A stretch of DNA of 64,000 bases from Kitasatospora atroaurantiaca (GTDB taxonomy: Bacteria > Actinomycetota > Actinomycetes > Streptomycetales > Streptomycetaceae). A program made the position numbers and the translations under genes. Of this stretch, positions 1 to 8,334 are shown piece after piece. The notes beneath the pieces are model-generated. The model was not told where the DNA came from, searched no databases, and worked only from the letters and a program-made list of their open reading frames with translations. The stretch's first letter is position 1; each line of letters begins with the position of its first letter. The stretch is from assembly GCF_007828955.1 (NCBI RefSeq), contig NZ_VIVR01000001.1, positions 6,944,001 to 7,008,000 of the forward strand, given 5' to 3'.

Positions 1-111
1 GGAGGCGTCGGCGGCCGAGGCGGGTGCGGAGGAGAAGCCGACCAGTGCGGCGGCGGCGAGCAGCGCCGCCACCACGGTGAGCCGGACGTGTCTGAGCAGG
101 CGTGAGCGCAT
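1..111 (-). CDS. Start of a secreted protein, cut by the window edge
   Basis: Only the first 37 codons are in the window, too few to identify the protein. They read as a classical Sec signal peptide: basic start (MRSRLLRHVR), a hydrophobic alanine/valine/leucine stretch, and an ASA-A type cleavage region near residues 32-34, followed by ADAS. The ATG at 109-111 has a GGAGGG ribosome-binding site a few bases upstream on the minus strand. The protein is exported; nothing about its activity can be said. Confidence 0.7.
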   Translation of the reverse strand, partial: MRSRLLRHVRLTVVAALLAAAALVGFSSAPASAADAS

Positions 112-215
112 GAACCCTCCAACGGAGCCGGGTGATTGGGCTCCGGCGAGGCTACTGCGCGGTAGGGCGGGGGAGTAGGGGTTGCGCAGGACTGCGCGGG
201 ATTGCCGGGCCCTGC

Positions 216-629
216 TCAGCCGGGGAACGCGTACACCGTCGTCGCGTGCGCCGCCGGCTCCTCCTCGCCCTCTGCCGTCAGGGTGATGTCCAGGAACGCG
301 AGCCGACGCCCCAACTTGCCGACCCGGGCCGTCACCAGAACGTCCGAGCCGAGCACCGCGCGCTGAAAGGTCGTCGACTGCTGAACCGTCGTCATCGGCC
401 CGAAGCCGCCACGCGCGGCGGACACCGCGATCACGCTCGCGGTGTCCGCGGCGGCCATCATCGCCTGGCCGGACAGCCCGCCGCCCTCCCGGGCCAGCTG
501 GTCCGACCAGGGCAGCCGCAGCACGGCGTGCCGCTCACCGGTTTCGGTCACCGACAGCCCGAGTGCCTGCACCCACGGGGCGAAGTTGTCGGCCAGGATC
601 TTGTCTGCCTCGGCGGCGGAGAGAGTCAC
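216..629 (-). CDS. PaaI-type hotdog-fold thioesterase
   Basis: 137 residues with a GTG start, the normal size for a single hotdog domain. The central stretch LSGQAMMAAADTASVIAV (around residue 53) matches the conserved helix of PaaI/DUF4442 acyl-CoA thioesterases, where the Asp/Ala-rich motif lines the active site. A beta-rich second half follows (VLVTARVGKLGRRLAFLDI). Such enzymes hydrolyse acyl-CoA thioesters in the cytoplasm; the substrate cannot be read from sequence. It stands alone on the minus strand between a secreted-protein gene and a DUF488 gene. Confidence 0.75.
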   Translation of the reverse strand: MTLSAAEADKILADNFAPWVQALGLSVTETGERHAVLRLPWSDQLAREGGGLSGQAMMAAADTASVIAVSAARGGFGPMTTVQQSTTFQRAVLGSDVLVTARVGKLGRRLAFLDITLTAEGEEEPAAHATTVYAFPG

Positions 630-728
630 GAGGCCATTGTGCGGGGCGAATTGACGGGCACGCCAGACCCGGGCGGGTAGCCCTCGCCAACGGGCGCCGC
701 GGTGTTGATCCCGGCCCGGTCGGTTGCG

Positions 729-1103
729 CTACGGCCGGCTGCGCCTGAGCCGTTCCGCGAGGACGGCGGCATGGCTGTGATCGAGATCGCGGGTGGCGGT
801 CAGCAGCGTCACGGGTTGGCCCGCGGCGAGTTCCTGCAGGCCCTGCAGAGCCTCCTGGTGCTCCGGATCGCGGAGTTCGGCAAGGTAGCGGCGACGGAAC
901 TCCTCGAAACGCTCGGGGGCGTGGCCGTACCAGCGGCGCAGCTCGGTCGACGGAGCGATGTCGCGGAGCCATGCATCGAGACGGGCGTCCTCCTTGCGAA
1001 GGCCGCGCGGCCAGATCCGGTCCACCAGCACCCGCTTCCGGGAGCCGTCCTCGGACTCGCCGGGGTACACCCTTCCGTACGTCACGTCAGCTGTCCTGTT
1101 CAT
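729..1103 (-). CDS. DUF488 family protein
   Basis: 124 residues. The stretch RVLVDRIWPRGLRKEDARLD followed by LRRWYGHAPERFEEFRRRY is the signature of the YeaO-like DUF488 family. Members are small cytoplasmic proteins without a firmly established biochemical role. The ATG at 1103 is preceded on the minus strand by GGAGGT at good spacing, so the start is secure. It lies about 50 bp beyond the stop of the large FAD/Fe-S oxidoreductase gene on the same strand and may be co-transcribed with it. Confidence 0.8.
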   Translation of the reverse strand: MNRTADVTYGRVYPGESEDGSRKRVLVDRIWPRGLRKEDARLDAWLRDIAPSTELRRWYGHAPERFEEFRRRYLAELRDPEHQEALQGLQELAAGQPVTLLTATRDLDHSHAAVLAERLRRSRP

Positions 1104-1156
1104 CCGACCTCCAGTTGCGTATGGCCCGGGCGGGACTCACCATCGGTTGCAGGCTG

Positions 1157-4048
1157 TCAGCCCGATTCGCCCTCCCGGACGGCCCGGCGGAGCAGCTCGG
1201 CGAGGTGCACGGCCGTGCGGCCGCCCGAGAGTTGGCTGATCTGGGTGCGGCAGCTGAAGCCGTCCGCCAGGACGACGGTCTCCCGGTCGGCGGCCCGGAC
1301 GGCCGGGAGCAGGACGCGTTCGGCCGCCGCGACCGAGACCTCGTAGTGGCCGCGCTCGAAGCCGAAGTTCCCGGCCAGGCCGCAGCAGCCGGAGTCCAGC
1401 ACCTCGTTGGCCAGCCCGATCCGGGCCTCCACCCGGCGGTCCGCCTCGGTGCCGAGCACGGCGTGCTGGTGGCAGTGCACCTGGGTCACCGCCCGTGTCC
1501 CGGCTGCCAGTTCGGGCAGTTCGACCTCGGCCTCGTCCAGGAACTCGGCCAGCGTGCGCACCCGCCCGGGGACGTCGCCGGCGTCCGCGCCGATCAGCTT
1601 CGGCAGCTCCTCCCGCAGCGCGGCCGTGCAGCTCGGGTCGAGGCCGACCACGGGCAGCCCGGGCGGCAGGGCGCGTACGCTGCGCCGCATCACCCGGCGG
1701 GCGACGCCCAGTTGGCCGGTGGAGAGCCAGGTGAGGCCGCAGCAGACCGGGCGGGCCGGGAGCTGGACGGCGAAGCCCAGGTGCTCCAGGACCTCGACCG
1801 CGGCCCGGGCGGGCGCGGGCTCCAGATGGTTGGTGAAGGTGTCCGGCCAGAGCAGCACGGGCTCGGCGCCCGGCCGGACGGGATGCTCGGCGCGGTAACG
1901 GCGGAACCAGCGTTCGAAGTTCTCGGTGGGCAGGGCGGGCAGCTCACGCCGGGGATCGATGCCGCCGAGGCGCTTGAGCACGGCGGCGCTCGGCCGGGAC
2001 CGCAGCAGCCGGTTCGCCCCGGCAGGGGCGAGCGCGGCGGCCCGTAGGGTCAAGGGCAGCCACCCCATGGAGTAGTGGGAGGCCGGGCGCAGTCGCCACC
2101 GGTAGTGGTGGTGCAGGAACTCGGTCCTGTAGGTCGCCATGTCGACATGGACCGGGCAGTCGCTCGCGCAGCCCTTGCAGCCCAGGCAGAGGTCGAGCGC
2201 CTCGCGGACCTCCTCGGAGCGCCAGCCGTCGGCGATGACCTCGCCCCGCAGCATCTCGGCGAGCAGCCGGGCCCGGCCCCGGGTCGAGTGGCGTTCCTCG
2301 GCGGTCACCATGTAGCTCGGGCACATCACCCCGGTGCTGGTGTCGACGCACTTGGCGACGCCGACGCACCGGTGCACGGCCTTGAGCAGGCTGCCGCCGT
2401 CCTGCTCGTACGGGAGGGTGAGCGGCAGGTCGCGTCCGGCGAAGCGCAGATCGGCGTCGAGCGGGCGCGGGTCGACCATGGCGCCGGGGTTGAGCAGGTT
2501 CGAAGGGTCCCAGATCCGCTTGAATCGCCGGAAGAGATCGATGATCTCCGGCGGGTACATCCGGGGCAGCAGCTCCGCCCTGGCCTGCCCGTCACCGTGC
2601 TCGCCGGAGAGCGAGCCGCCGTGCGAGATCACCAGGTCGGCGGCCTGCTCCATGAACGCGCGGAACTCCGGCAGCCGGCGCGGTTCCGTCAGTGGGAAGT
2701 CGAGGCGCAGGTGCACGCAGCCCTCGCCGAAGTGCCCGTACGGGACGCCGCGCAGGCCGTGCCGCCCGAGCAGGGCCCGCAGGTCGCGCAGGTAGCCGCC
2801 GAGCCGTTCGACCGGGACGGCGGAGTCCTCCCAGCCGGGCCACGCCTCTGCACCACCGCCGTCCGCCGAGCCACCGGTGCTCGGCAGGCGGCTGACGATG
2901 CCCGCGCCGGCCTCCCGGACGGCCCACAGCTGGCGCTGCTCGCCCGGGTCGGTGACCACGGTGGTGGTGGCGCGCCGCTCCCGGCGGACGGCGTCGGCCA
3001 GGACGAGGGCCGCGTCCATGGCCTCGGCGGCGGTGGCGCCGCCGGTCTCCAGGAACAGCCAGCACCCGCCCTCGGGCAGCCGGTCCAGCGCGGGCGGACG
3101 GCGGCCGGTGGCGAGCAGGGCGGCGATCAGGTCGGCGGCCATGCCCTCGACGGTGAGCGGATGCAGCGTCAGCAGGGCGGGCACGGCGTCCGCCGCCGCC
3201 GTCTCGTCGGGGTAGCCGGCCACCACCAGGGCGCGCGCGGCGGGCGCCTCGACCAGGCGGACGGTGGCGCCGAGCAGGACGGCGCAGGTGCCCTCGGTGC
3301 CGGTGAGCGCGCGCGCCAGGTCGTAGCCGCGCTCGGGCAGCAGGGCGTCCAGGGCGTAGCCGGAGGTCCGCCGGGGCAGGTCCGGCATGCCCTGGCGGAT
3401 CTCGGAGAGGTGGGCCGCGGTGAGGTCCTGCAGGGCGCGGTGCAGCTCGCCCACACGGCCGGGCCGGGCGCGCAGCCGTTCGCGCTCGGTGGGGGAGAGC
3501 GGGCCGCCGACGGTGAGTTCGGTGCCGTCGGCGAGCAGGAGGTCGAGCGACTCGAGGTTGTCGGAGGTGCGGCCCCAGGCCACCGAGTGGGCGCCGCAGG
3601 CGTTGTTGCCGATCATGCCGCCGAGGGTGCAGCGGCTGTGCGTGGACGGGTCGGGGCCGAAGCGCAGCCCGTACGGGCGGGCGGCGGCCTGCAGGTCGTC
3701 CAGCACCGCGCCGGGCTCGACGCGGGCGGTCCGGGCCTGCGGGTCGACCTCCAGCACCCGGTTGACGTGCCGTCGGAAGTCCAGCACGACGGCGCCGGGG
3801 CCGATCGCCTGGCCGCCGATGCTGGTCCCGGCGCCGCGCGGCACCACGGGCACGCCGTGGTCACGGCACAGGGCCAGCGCGGCCCGGACGTCGTCGGAGT
3901 CGGCCGGTTTGACCACGCCGAGCGGGAGGTGGCGGTAGTTGGAGGCGTCGTGGCTGTAGACCGTGCGCTCGGCGGTGCCGAAACGCACCTCCCCGCGGAG
4001 GGCCGCGCTGAGCGCTTGGGCGAGTTCGGAGGCCATGGGGGAGATCAT
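1157..4048 (-). CDS. FAD-binding and (Fe-S)-binding oxidoreductase (D-lactate dehydrogenase/GlpC-type fusion)
   Basis: 963 residues, a three-part fusion. The N-terminal half is a PCMH-type FAD domain (VPVVPRGAGTSIGGQAIG near residue 70; GGMIGNNACGAHS near 145) followed by a FAD-oxidase C-terminal domain (YGHFGEGCVHLRLDF, SGEHGDGQ). Next comes a ferredoxin-like segment with CVGVAKC and CLGCKGCASDCPVH cysteine clusters that should bind [4Fe-4S] centres. The end is a CCG domain (CHQHAVLG, DSGCCGLAGNFG), as in GlpC/HdrB. Relatives oxidise D-lactate or other 2-hydroxy acids and pass electrons through the clusters. The start at 4048 and an in-frame ATG at 4036 both lack a clear ribosome-binding site. 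It is divergent from the HIT-like gene, with 77 bp between the starts. Confidence 0.85.
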   Translation of the reverse strand: MISPMASELAQALSAALRGEVRFGTAERTVYSHDASNYRHLPLGVVKPADSDDVRAALALCRDHGVPVVPRGAGTSIGGQAIGPGAVVLDFRRHVNRVLEVDPQARTARVEPGAVLDDLQAAARPYGLRFGPDPSTHSRCTLGGMIGNNACGAHSVAWGRTSDNLESLDLLLADGTELTVGGPLSPTERERLRARPGRVGELHRALQDLTAAHLSEIRQGMPDLPRRTSGYALDALLPERGYDLARALTGTEGTCAVLLGATVRLVEAPAARALVVAGYPDETAAADAVPALLTLHPLTVEGMAADLIAALLATGRRPPALDRLPEGGCWLFLETGGATAAEAMDAALVLADAVRRERRATTTVVTDPGEQRQLWAVREAGAGIVSRLPSTGGSADGGGAEAWPGWEDSAVPVERLGGYLRDLRALLGRHGLRGVPYGHFGEGCVHLRLDFPLTEPRRLPEFRAFMEQAADLVISHGGSLSGEHGDGQARAELLPRMYPPEIIDLFRRFKRIWDPSNLLNPGAMVDPRPLDADLRFAGRDLPLTLPYEQDGGSLLKAVHRCVGVAKCVDTSTGVMCPSYMVTAEERHSTRGRARLLAEMLRGEVIADGWRSEEVREALDLCLGCKGCASDCPVHVDMATYRTEFLHHHYRWRLRPASHYSMGWLPLTLRAAALAPAGANRLLRSRPSAAVLKRLGGIDPRRELPALPTENFERWFRRYRAEHPVRPGAEPVLLWPDTFTNHLEPAPARAAVEVLEHLGFAVQLPARPVCCGLTWLSTGQLGVARRVMRRSVRALPPGLPVVGLDPSCTAALREELPKLIGADAGDVPGRVRTLAEFLDEAEVELPELAAGTRAVTQVHCHQHAVLGTEADRRVEARIGLANEVLDSGCCGLAGNFGFERGHYEVSVAAAERVLLPAVRAADRETVVLADGFSCRTQISQLSGGRTAVHLAELLRRAVREGESG

Positions 4049-4125
4049 CGCAGCGCCGGGCGGCCCAGGCCGTTGGCCACCCCGGTGGACCGCTGATGAG
4101 GTGTCATATGGGATTCTCTGGCGTC

Positions 4126-4734
4126 ATGAGTGAAGAGATCACCCCGAGTCCGTACGTCGCCCGGCTGCCGATCGGCGAGCGGATCACCCTGCCGGAGGGC
4201 TCGATCCCGAACTGGGACGTCTTCCCCTTCGAGGGCGACATCCAGGTCAAGGTGCTGGACAAGCCCGAGCTGCCCGAGCCGCCCCGGCACGGTGAGGCGG
4301 GGGCGGACAGCTGCGGCGAGTGCGCGCGCCCCGACGACTCGTTCCTGTGGACGGACGAGCACTGGAGGCTCGGCGGGATGCGCGAGCCGTACGCGCTGCC
4401 CGCGATGGTCCTGCTCCAGCCCCGCGCGCACCACGACCTGACGGACCTCCCGCCGGCGCGGGCCGCCGAGCTCGGCCCGATGCTCCAGCGGGTCGAGCGG
4501 GCCGTGCTGTCGCTCGGCGGCATCGCCCGGGTGCACGTCAACAGGTGGGGCGACGGCGCCGCGCACCTGCACCTGTGGCTGGTGGCCAGGCCCGAGGGCA
4601 TGATGCAGCTGCGCGGCACCTGCCTGCCGCTCTGGGACGACGTCCTGCCGAAGCTGCCGGAGGAGGAGTGGCGTGCGACGGGCCGCCTGATCGCCGAGGC
4701 GATGGCGGCCGAGGGCGGCACGGCGCACCTCTGA
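4126..4734 (+). CDS. HIT-family-like (histidine triad) protein
   Basis: 202 residues if started at ATG 4126 (MSEEITPSPY); an in-frame ATG lies at 4096 but would add an unlikely leader. The motif AHLHLW (His147, His149) resembles the histidine-triad core of HIT/GalT-fold nucleotide hydrolases and transferases. CGEC (Cys63, Cys66) may bind zinc, as in some HIT proteins. The HLHLW version lacks the third histidine, so catalysis is uncertain. It is convergent with the glycosyltransferase gene, with only 22 bp between the stops. Confidence 0.65.
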   Translation: MSEEITPSPYVARLPIGERITLPEGSIPNWDVFPFEGDIQVKVLDKPELPEPPRHGEAGADSCGECARPDDSFLWTDEHWRLGGMREPYALPAMVLLQPRAHHDLTDLPPARAAELGPMLQRVERAVLSLGGIARVHVNRWGDGAAHLHLWLVARPEGMMQLRGTCLPLWDDVLPKLPEEEWRATGRLIAEAMAAEGGTAHL

Positions 4735-4756
4735 CACGTCCGAGTCCTTCGGCCCC

Positions 4757-5746
4757 TCAGCGTCTGCCGACCGCTCCCCGTGCTATGTGGGAGAGCTTGG
4801 CGACCTCGAAGGCCGGGTAGGCGCCGCTCGACAGCAGCGAGAACTTGAGGCCCTCGCGGCCGTCGGGGCGCCGGTATCCGTCCGGCACGTAGGCGCGGTA
4901 GTGCTCGGCGGCGCGGTGGAAGAACTGCGGGCGCTCGGCGCGCGGCACGCACCCCGCCAGGTCGAAGACGAAGAGGAAGTGGCGGACCATCCGGGTGAAC
5001 AGGAACGCGCGCGCCCGGTCGAATCCCTCACGCCCCTCCAGCAGCTCGAAGCTCCGCCGGTACTGGTCGAAGATGTCGAAGTGGCTGCTGCCCGGAGAGC
5101 CCGTCGGGTGCAGGGTGTGGCGGCGGCGGATGGTGACGCACTCCCGGTCCAGCACCGCGATCCGCTCCGCCGCCAGCATCACCTGGTGCACGACGGGCAC
5201 CTCCTCGTAGCGGCCCTCCGGGAAGCCCGGCACCGTTGCCCGCCGCAGCAGCCGGTCCCAGACGAGCGGCGGTGCGCCGAGCACCTGCGGGCGGTCGAGC
5301 GGGGTGAACACCCCGGTGCCGAGCCCGGAGAGCAGCTGGGCGGACCCGCCGGGCCAGGTACGGCCGCCGTGCTCGCGGCTGTGGCCGAACAGCAGCACGT
5401 CCACCCCGCCGGTCTCGTCCAGGCGGTCGGCCATCGCCTGCAGCGCGTCGGGGTCGAGCACGTGGTCGCTGTCGAGGAACAGCAGGTACTCGCCCTTGGC
5501 ACGGGCGGTCCCGGCGTCGCGGCTGCGGCCGATGCCCACGGCGGCGTTCAGGCGCAGGACGCTCACCCGCGGGTCGCGCATCTCGTACGCCTCGCTGATC
5601 CGCTCGGGGCAGTCCGGGGAGCGGTCGAGGACCAGGATGACCTCGAAGTCGCGGAAGGACTGGGCGAGCAGGGAGTCCAGGCAGTCCTTCAGCTGTTTCT
5701 GCTGGTCATAGGCGGGCAGCACGACGGTGATGAGTGGGGAGGGCAT
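4757..5746 (-). CDS. Family 2 glycosyltransferase
   Basis: 329 residues from ATG 5746 (MPSPLITVVLPAYDQ). The start is the typical GT-A opening, ITVVLPAYDQQKQLKDCLDSL, with FEVILVLDRSPD for the nucleotide-binding strand and LLFLDSDHVL (Asp92, Asp94) as the DxD-like metal/UDP-sugar site. A TTG 36 bp upstream is in frame but less plausible. No membrane segment is visible. Related enzymes in streptomycetes add sugars to cell-wall polymers such as teichoic acids; the acceptor here is unknown. The gene stands alone between a convergent HIT-like gene and a terminator hairpin. Confidence 0.8.
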   Translation of the reverse strand: MPSPLITVVLPAYDQQKQLKDCLDSLLAQSFRDFEVILVLDRSPDCPERISEAYEMRDPRVSVLRLNAAVGIGRSRDAGTARAKGEYLLFLDSDHVLDPDALQAMADRLDETGGVDVLLFGHSREHGGRTWPGGSAQLLSGLGTGVFTPLDRPQVLGAPPLVWDRLLRRATVPGFPEGRYEEVPVVHQVMLAAERIAVLDRECVTIRRRHTLHPTGSPGSSHFDIFDQYRRSFELLEGREGFDRARAFLFTRMVRHFLFVFDLAGCVPRAERPQFFHRAAEHYRAYVPDGYRRPDGREGLKFSLLSSGAYPAFEVAKLSHIARGAVGRR

Positions 5747-5875
5747 GGGCGGGAGGCTAAAGGCGTGTACACGCCCAGGCAAAGGCCGGAATTCCCGCGA
5801 AACTGCCCAATCCAGGTCAAAGCTCGGCAGGCGTACGCGATATCTTCACCAGCCGACCACGGCCGCTCAACGACG

Positions 5876-5916
5876 AAGGGCGGCGTCACCCGGCTTACCC
5901 GGGTGACGCCGCCCTT
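5876..5916 (-). terminator. 18-bp stem-loop terminator of the transglycosylase-like gene
   Basis: A perfect inverted repeat: the left arm 5876-5893 begins AAGGGCGGCGTCACCC, the right arm is 5899-5916, and the loop is cttac. It starts 13 bp after the minus-strand stop at 5929. There is no long T-run, as is usual for actinomycete terminators. Confidence 0.85.
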
Positions 5917-5928
5917 GCGAACGGCCGA

Positions 5929-6657
5929 TCAGTACGCGTGGTGCGTCTGCCAGAAGGCCCACGCGCCACAGGGGCTGCCGTAGGTGGCGTTCATGTAGCT
6001 CAGGCCCCACTTGATCTGGGTCGCCGGGTTGGTGCGCCAGTCGGCGCCGGCCGAGGCCATCTTGGAGCCGGGCAGGGCCTGGACCAGGCCGTACGCGCCG
6101 GAGGAGGGGTTGGTCGCGGTGACGTTCCAGCCGCTTTCGCGCTCGATGATGTTGTTGAAGCACTGCAGCTGGCTCGCCGGCACGATCTGGGCGGCGATCT
6201 GCTGCGGCGTGCCGGTGAAGGCCGTGTTCAGGTTGGTGCGCTGCTGCGAGCGGGAGGCGGCTTCCGCCTTTGCCTTGGCGTCGGCCTTGGCCTTCGCCTC
6301 GGCCGCAGCCTTGGCCTTGGCGTCGGCCTCGGCCTTCGCCTTGGCGTCCGCGTCGGCCTTCGCCTTGGCATCGGCGTCCGCCTTGGCCTTCGCGTCCGCG
6401 TCGGCCTGGGCCTTGGCGTCCGCGTCGGCCTTCGCCTTCACCGCGTCGGCCTGGGCCTTGGCCTGGTCCTCGGCGATCTGCTGGGCCTCGGCGGCGGCGC
6501 TGGCCGCGGCGGAGCTGGCGGCGACGGCCTTCGGCACGGAGGCCGCGGCGGAGGGGGTGTCCTGCGGCAGTGCCAGCGCGAGGGTGGCGGAGCCCGCCAC
6601 CGCGAGGGTGGCGACGCCGGTGATGATGGCGTGTCGGCGGTTCTTGAGCAGCTGCAT
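5929..6657 (-). CDS. Secreted transglycosylase-like (SLT/Rpf-type) protein with Ala/Lys/Asp repeat linker
   Basis: 242 residues from ATG 6657 (MQLLKNRRHAIITGV). A signal peptide or N-terminal anchor comes first (hydrophobic ITGVATLAVAGSATLALALP). Then comes a long helical linker of imperfect AKADADAK repeats (about residues 55-135), and a compact C-terminal domain ending in GAWAFWQTHHAY. The domain contains FNNIIERESGWNVTATNPSSGAYGLVQALPG: the Glu of ERESGW corresponds to the catalytic glutamate of lytic transglycosylases, and SGAYGLVQ to the substrate-binding motif. It should cleave or bind peptidoglycan outside the cell. A purine-rich GGAAGAGG lies about 15 nt before the start. A strong terminator follows the gene. 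Confidence 0.85.
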   Translation of the reverse strand: MQLLKNRRHAIITGVATLAVAGSATLALALPQDTPSAAASVPKAVAASSAAASAAAEAQQIAEDQAKAQADAVKAKADADAKAQADADAKAKADADAKAKADADAKAKAEADAKAKAAAEAKAKADAKAKAEAASRSQQRTNLNTAFTGTPQQIAAQIVPASQLQCFNNIIERESGWNVTATNPSSGAYGLVQALPGSKMASAGADWRTNPATQIKWGLSYMNATYGSPCGAWAFWQTHHAY

Positions 6658-7240
6658 GGAGGGGGACAACCTCTTCCTCTTCCGTCGGGCGGGGCCGGCA
6701 TCGGGCACACGGGTATCGCGAAGCGAGTTCGGTGGAACAGGCCCGCGTGCCGTGTCGGACGGCCATGGCACCCCGGCTGTCGGTCCGGGGTGGGCGGGAT
6801 CGGCGAGGCGTCGTGCTCGATTCGGACCATCGAGCCGGCCGCGCTGCCTTGCGACCCGGACATTCTTGTCAGACGGGTCTGGAAGGGGTCAACGGGGCTT
6901 GGTACTACTGCCGGTAGTAGGCACGGCAGAGCGCCCGGTGCTGGGCCGGGCGCTTCAAACACCTTTACCCACGACTTATTTCTCGCAAACCTGCGCTGTG
7001 TGGGGGCCGTCATCGCAGGCCTGACCTGCCCTCTTCCCGCCCGTCCGAGTGGTGCGGCGGCCTCCTCGCCGAGGAGGCGTCGGCTTACCCGGTCCTTACC
7101 GACTATCGAGGGCAGTAGTAGGCGGAAGGGGTGTGGGCGGCCTCACAGGAGCCATGGGGACACTTCACTCCTGGGTGACCGGCCGGTTACCAGGATCACC
7201 CCTTTCCTTGCGTGCGAGCGCGGAGCGCGTGCCCCGGTGG
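6658..7240. other. Gene-free region with several hairpins
   Basis: I find no convincing gene in these 580 bases. It holds a 9-bp perfect stem with 7-nt loop at 6930-6954 (AGCGCCCGG / CCGGGCGCT), a palindrome TACTAC-tgccg-GTAGTA at about 6903-6919, and an AT-richer patch near 6961-6990. On the minus strand these lie 245-300 nt upstream of the transglycosylase-like gene and could be its leader. I looked for the ydaO (c-di-AMP) riboswitch that often precedes such genes in Streptomyces and did not find its conserved sequences. Confidence 0.5.
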
Positions 7241-7274
7241 TCCGGTGGGCAGCCGTCGGCGGCCGCCCACCGGA
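7241..7274 (-). terminator. Stem-loop after the pectate lyase pair
   Basis: A 10-bp perfect stem, TCCGGTGGGC (7241-7250) with GCCCACCGGA (7265-7274), and a 14-nt loop that can pair internally. It lies 6 bp past the minus-strand stop codon at 7281, where a terminator of the pectate lyase transcript is expected. Confidence 0.75.
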
Positions 7275-7280
7275 GCCCGC

Positions 7281-8255
7281 TCAGATCCGCCCGGTGCCCG
7301 CGCCGGCGGTCACGACGGAGGCGACGTCGCCCGCGCCGGTCGGGTCGTAGGTGTAGGGGGCGGTGGTGAACGTGCCGGTGCGGGTGACGTCGGTGGTGGT
7401 GCCGCCGAGGTCGTTGCGGTACAGGTTGGCGTAGCCGTCGGTCGGGCTGTCGCCGGTGGTGGTGACGGACTCGAAGGAGCCGGCGAAGGCGTTCCGCTCG
7501 ACCAGCACCTGGGCACCCATCCGCGAGTGGACGGCGCTGTCGGAGACGTTCTGGTAGTAGTTGCTGTACACGTGGGCGGTGCCGAAGCGCACGCTGGGGA
7601 GCCGCGAGTTGACGTTGTTGAAGCGGTTGTGGCCGTAGGTGACGTGCAGCTTGCCGGTGTCCTCGGCCGCGTTCTTGTCGGAGTGGCCGACCAGGCTGAC
7701 CTTGTAGTGGTCGTGGAAGTAGTTCCACGAGGCCGTGACGTAGTCCGAGCCGTGGGTGATGTCCAGCAGCCCGTCGTAGTAGTCCTTGCCGTGGCTGCGG
7801 TCGGAGGACAGGTCGTTGTGGTCGATCCAGACCTTGGTGGAGGCCTGGACGGTGATGGCGTCGGTGCCGACGGCCTTGCTGATGTTGAGGTTGCGGATGA
7901 TGACGTTGGTGGACGCCTTGACCCGCAGGCCCCCGCCGGTGAGCCCGGAGCCTGCGCCGACGCCGATCACGCTGGTGTTGGAGCCGACGTCGATCTGGCC
8001 GCTCAGCGAGATGACGCCGGAGATGTACACGGTCTTGGCGCCGGTGCCCTTGACCGCGGTGGTGAGACCGGCGGCGGTGTTGACGGTGGTCGTGGTGCCA
8101 CCGCTGCCGCCGGTGGTGCCGGCGGCGTAGCCGAACGGGGAGGCCTCGTACGTGGCCGCCTGGGCGGGGCTGCCGAGGGTGGCCGGCAGGCCTGCGAGCA
8201 GTGCGGTGCCGATCGCCCCGGCCAGCAGCCGGCGCCTCCTGAGTGTCGCGATCAT
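7281..8255 (-). CDS. Secreted pectate lyase, family PL1 (copy 1)
   Basis: 324 residues from ATG 8255, preceded by GAAGGGA. A signal peptide (MIATLRRRRLLAGAIGTALLAG, ending about AQA-ATY) is followed by a parallel beta-helix of the PL1 fold. Signature motifs are VWIDHNDLSS, GSDYVTASWNYFHDHYKVSLVGHSD and SRLPSVRFGTAHVYSNYY; the arginine after the proline in the last is the usual catalytic base region. The enzyme should cleave polygalacturonate in plant pectin by beta-elimination outside the cell. It lies 80 bp downstream of a second pectate lyase on the same strand, and both end in GAG(TG)RI. Confidence 0.9.
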   Translation of the reverse strand: MIATLRRRRLLAGAIGTALLAGLPATLGSPAQAATYEASPFGYAAGTTGGSGGTTTTVNTAAGLTTAVKGTGAKTVYISGVISLSGQIDVGSNTSVIGVGAGSGLTGGGLRVKASTNVIIRNLNISKAVGTDAITVQASTKVWIDHNDLSSDRSHGKDYYDGLLDITHGSDYVTASWNYFHDHYKVSLVGHSDKNAAEDTGKLHVTYGHNRFNNVNSRLPSVRFGTAHVYSNYYQNVSDSAVHSRMGAQVLVERNAFAGSFESVTTTGDSPTDGYANLYRNDLGGTTTDVTRTGTFTTAPYTYDPTGAGDVASVVTAGAGTGRI

Positions 8256-8334
8256 GACAATCCCTTCGTCGAGGGGGTGGGTGGGGTGGCCGATGGCCCG
8301 GCTGGTCACCGCCGGGCCACCGGGGAACGGGGGG

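Noticed and set aside
2075..4096. Long open frame on the plus strand opposite the FAD/Fe-S oxidoreductase
   Set aside because: The minus-strand protein has clear domains; the opposite frame is low-complexity and typical of high-GC shadow frames.
6240..6500. Repetitive KADADAK region as a sign of a false gene or a mobile repeat
   Set aside because: Such Ala/Lys/Asp linkers are common between signal peptide and SLT domain in secreted streptomycete proteins; the frame is intact.
6660..6960. ydaO (c-di-AMP) riboswitch before the transglycosylase-like gene
   Set aside because: Looked for the conserved GTCAGCTAAC-type segment and flanking motifs on the minus strand; not present.
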